Part shown: piece after piece, positions 3,826 through 5,775 of the stretch
Numbering within the stretch: position 1 is the stretch's first letter
Layout of the letters: each line of letters opens with the position of its first letter
Position numbers and translations under genes: made by a program
From: Spirochaetaceae bacterium
GTDB lineage: Bacteria; Spirochaetota; Spirochaetia; DSM-27196; SKKC01
Length of the DNA: 5,775 bases
Direction of reading: 5' to 3'
NCBI GenBank assembly: GCA_003554375.1
Contig: PWGF01000536.1
Span: 1 to 5,775 of the forward strand
Notes under the pieces: generated by a model
What the model was told of the DNA's origin: nothing
What the model saw: the letters and a program-made list of their open reading frames with translations, nothing else
Databases searched by the model: none

Positions 3826-5775
3826 ATGGCCGGTACCGATTTGCTTCATACAACGCTCGATTCGCTCAATGACGCGCAACGACTCGCCGTGGAGCACGTC
3901 GACTCGCCTTTGCTGATCCTCGCCGGAGCGGGGAGCGGCAAGACGCGCGTTATCACCGTGAAAGTGGCCCACCTGATCCGGCGCCACGGGTGCCCGGCGC
4001 GGTCGATTCTAGCGGTGACCTTTACGAACAAGGCTGCAGGCGAGATGCGGCGGCGTGCGGCGGAGTTGGCTCCCGAGGCCGAGGACGCGTGTATCCGCAC
4101 GTTTCACAGCTTCGGCGCGTGGTTTCTCAGACGGAACGCGGCGCCGGCGGGACTCTCCTCGCAATTCACGATCTACGACGACGAGGATTCGCTCACGCTG
4201 CTCCATTCCATCTATCCGAGCCGTAAGCGGCGCGAGCTGGGCGGGTTGGCGCGTGCGATCAGTCGGGCCAAGGACTACGGTTTGCGGCCGGACGACGACT
4301 TGGCTTTCCTCGAAGCTCCGGATGAGCTACCGGAGGCGTATGCCGCCTACGAGGAGAAGCTGCGGGAGATTGGGAACGTCGATTTCGGCGACTTGATCCT
4401 TCGTCCCGTCGAGCTTCTCCGCGAAAACGAGCAGGTTCGCGAGCGCACGCAGAGCCGGTTCGGCGCGATCCTGGTGGACGAGTATCAGGATTCGAACGTA
4501 GCGCAGTATGAGCTGTTGCGCTTGCTTGCCGGCCCGGGCGCTTTCGTGTGCGTCGTGGGGGACGACGATCAGAGCATCTATCGCTTTCGCGGGGCCGAGG
4601 TGCGGAACATCCTTACGTTCCATGAGACCTTTGCGGATACGCGCGTGGTGCGTCTCGAGCGCAACTACCGCTCCACCGCGCCTATCCTGCGGGTTGCCGG
4701 CGCCGTGGTTGAAGGCAACGTCGGCCGGTTGGGGAAGACCCTCTACACCGAGCGCGGCGGAGGGGCTAAGCCGCTCGTGGCGTTCCTTCCGGACGCCGAG
4801 CGGGAGGTAGAGCTCTGTCTCGATCTTGCCCGACGGGGTCCGTGGCATGAGACTGCGATACTCTACCGGACCAACGCACAGTCCCGCGCATTTGAGGGCG
4901 CGCTCATGCGGGCGGGCATTCCGTACCGGATCGTGGGGACCGTGCGTTTCTACGAGCGGGAGGAGGTGAAGGACGCGCTTGCGTTCTTGCGGTTCATCGG
5001 CAACCCGCGTGACGAGGTGAGCTTCCGCCGGATAGCCAACAAGCCGAGCCGTGGGATCGGCGAGCGGACCATGGAGCGGATTCTGGACGCCGCCGCCCGT
5101 GGCGGCATGACGCTTGCAGAGGCGGTCAAAGCCGGGGTCGCCGGGCTCCCCCGCCGCGGCCGGGAGGGGCTTGCCGAGCTCAGCCGGATCCTCGAGCGGT
5201 GCATGGGGAGGCTGAATGCGGCCCGGCTGTCGGAGTTCGTGGATGCGGTCGTACGGGAGAGCGGACTGGAGCAGTACCACCGGGAGCAGGATGAGTATGC
5301 CGGGACGCAGAAGCTCGAGAACCTGGAGGAGCTCCGGAATGCGGCCGATCTCTATCCGGGCGGGCCAGGGGGCCTCACCGAGTTTTTGGAGGAAATCGAG
5401 CTGGATGCGGCACGGGAGCAGACGAACCCGGGAGATGAGAACGCTGTGACCCTGATAACTATGCACAACACGAAGGGCCTCGAGTTCCCTCGCGTCATCA
5501 TAACGGGAGTCGAAGACGGGCTATTCCCACGAGTCCCGGACCACCGCGACGACGAAGAGGCACGAGAGGAGCTGGAAGAGGAACGCAGGCTCTTTTACGT
5601 CGCGGTTACGCGTGCCGAGAACGAGCTGTACATAACCACGAGCCGCTTTCGAAGGCTGCACGGGAGCAACCGCTTCTCGATGCCGTCACAGTTTCTCGCC
5701 GAAATCCCGGCCGATCTCGTCTCCGTGCATGACGAGTGGGGAGACGGCGTCTCGTGGTTGGGGCGTGGCGGTACG
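3826..5775 (+). CDS. uvrD: UvrD/PcrA-family ATP-dependent DNA helicase, 3' end outside the window
   Basis: The frame is open from ATG 3826 to the right edge (650 codons). It encodes a superfamily 1A 3'-5' DNA helicase, the type that unwinds DNA in excision or mismatch repair and clears replication obstacles. All core motifs are present: Q motif LNDAQ (14-18), Walker A AGAGSGKT (33-40), motif Ia TFTNKAAGEM (65-74), Ib RTFHSFG (91-97), motif II VDEYQD (217-222), motif III GDDDQSIYRFRGA (245-257), motif IV ERNYRS (278-283), motif V TMHNTKGLEF (545-554) and motif VI EERRLFYVAVTRA (585-597). The 2B region, including GTVRFYEREEVKDALAFLRF (371-390), resembles PcrA/UvrD. Family members run to about 650-740 residues, so only a short C-terminal tail should be missing. 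A PcrA-type C-terminal RNA-polymerase-binding domain is not visible here. The start lacks a clear ribosome site, but an in-frame TGA at 3796-3798 with no start codon between excludes upstream starts. Whether it is functionally UvrD, PcrA or Rep cannot be decided. Confidence 0.96.
   Translation, partial: MAGTDLLHTTLDSLNDAQRLAVEHVDSPLLILAGAGSGKTRVITVKVAHLIRRHGCPARSILAVTFTNKAAGEMRRRAAELAPEAEDACIRTFHSFGAWFLRRNAAPAGLSSQFTIYDDEDSLTLLHSIYPSRKRRELGGLARAISRAKDYGLRPDDDLAFLEAPDELPEAYAAYEEKLREIGNVDFGDLILRPVELLRENEQVRERTQSRFGAILVDEYQDSNVAQYELLRLLAGPGAFVCVVGDDDQSIYRFRGAEVRNILTFHETFADTRVVRLERNYRSTAPILRVAGAVVEGNVGRLGKTLYTERGGGAKPLVAFLPDAEREVELCLDLARRGPWHETAILYRTNAQSRAFEGALMRAGIPYRIVGTVRFYEREEVKDALAFLRFIGNPRDEVSFRRIANKPSRGIGERTMERILDAAARGGMTLAEAVKAGVAGLPRRGREGLAELSRILERCMGRLNAARLSEFVDAVVRESGLEQYHREQDEYAGTQKLENLEELRNAADLYPGGPGGLTEFLEEIELDAAREQTNPGDENAVTLITMHNTKGLEFPRVIITGVEDGLFPRVPDHRDDEEAREELEEERRLFYVAVTRAENELYITTSRFRRLHGSNRFSMPSQFLAEIPADLVSVHDEWGDGVSWLGRGGT

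Noticed and set aside
2885..3853. Minus-strand ORF of 322 codons across the end of rodZ and the spacer
   Set aside because: It lies opposite a well-supported rodZ domain, has an Arg/Pro-rich composition typical of antisense GC-rich frames, and crosses the strong hairpin.
4327..5466. Minus-strand ORF of 379 codons
   Set aside because: It lies entirely opposite the UvrD-like helicase, whose motifs are intact; the antisense translation shows no recognisable domain.
1..5775. CRISPR array, tRNA, insertion sequence or defence system
   Set aside because: I saw no regular repeat-spacer array, no cloverleaf-like segment, no transposase motifs and no toxin, nuclease or restriction genes; the helicase matches housekeeping UvrD/PcrA.

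Overview
The window holds four protein-coding genes of a GC-rich bacterium (roughly 60% G+C by eye) with an outer membrane. A LolA-type lipoprotein chaperone implies a diderm. The RodZ-like protein with a second extracytoplasmic beta-rich domain, and the helicase motif V reading TMHNTKGLEF, remind me of Spirochaetota. That assignment is an inference from recall and no database search was run.

Layout: (1) positions 1-880, minus strand: the first 293 codons of a BNR/Asp-box protein of the sialidase superfamily, cut by the left edge. (2) 881-948: a 68-base divergent spacer. (3) 949-1788, plus: a LolA-like periplasmic lipoprotein carrier. (4) 1789-2083: a 295-base spacer with no supported intact gene, but with short direct repeats and a signal-peptide-like reading that could be a gene remnant. 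(5) 2084-3607, plus: a RodZ-like membrane protein (helix-turn-helix, one transmembrane helix, acidic linker, beta-rich segment with a D-x-x-x-D-G-x-x-D motif, and a DUF4115-like C-terminus). (6) 3608-3825: a spacer dominated by a perfect 12 bp + 7 bp nested hairpin and a second GC-rich hairpin. (7) 3826-5775, plus: 650 codons of a UvrD/PcrA superfamily 1A DNA helicase containing all the core motifs and cut by the right edge.

lolA and rodZ both serve the cell envelope (lipoprotein sorting; morphogenesis with MreB). The helicase serves DNA repair and replication. The three lie on one strand, but spacers of 295 and 218 bases and the hairpin after rodZ argue against one tight operon. The sialidase-like gene points the other way and looks like an accessory glycan-related gene beside core genes. 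I found no tRNA, rRNA, CRISPR array, insertion sequence or defence system. The window is mostly ordinary core genome; the parts most worth a second look are the extra RodZ domain, the hairpin after rodZ and the odd spacer between lolA and rodZ.
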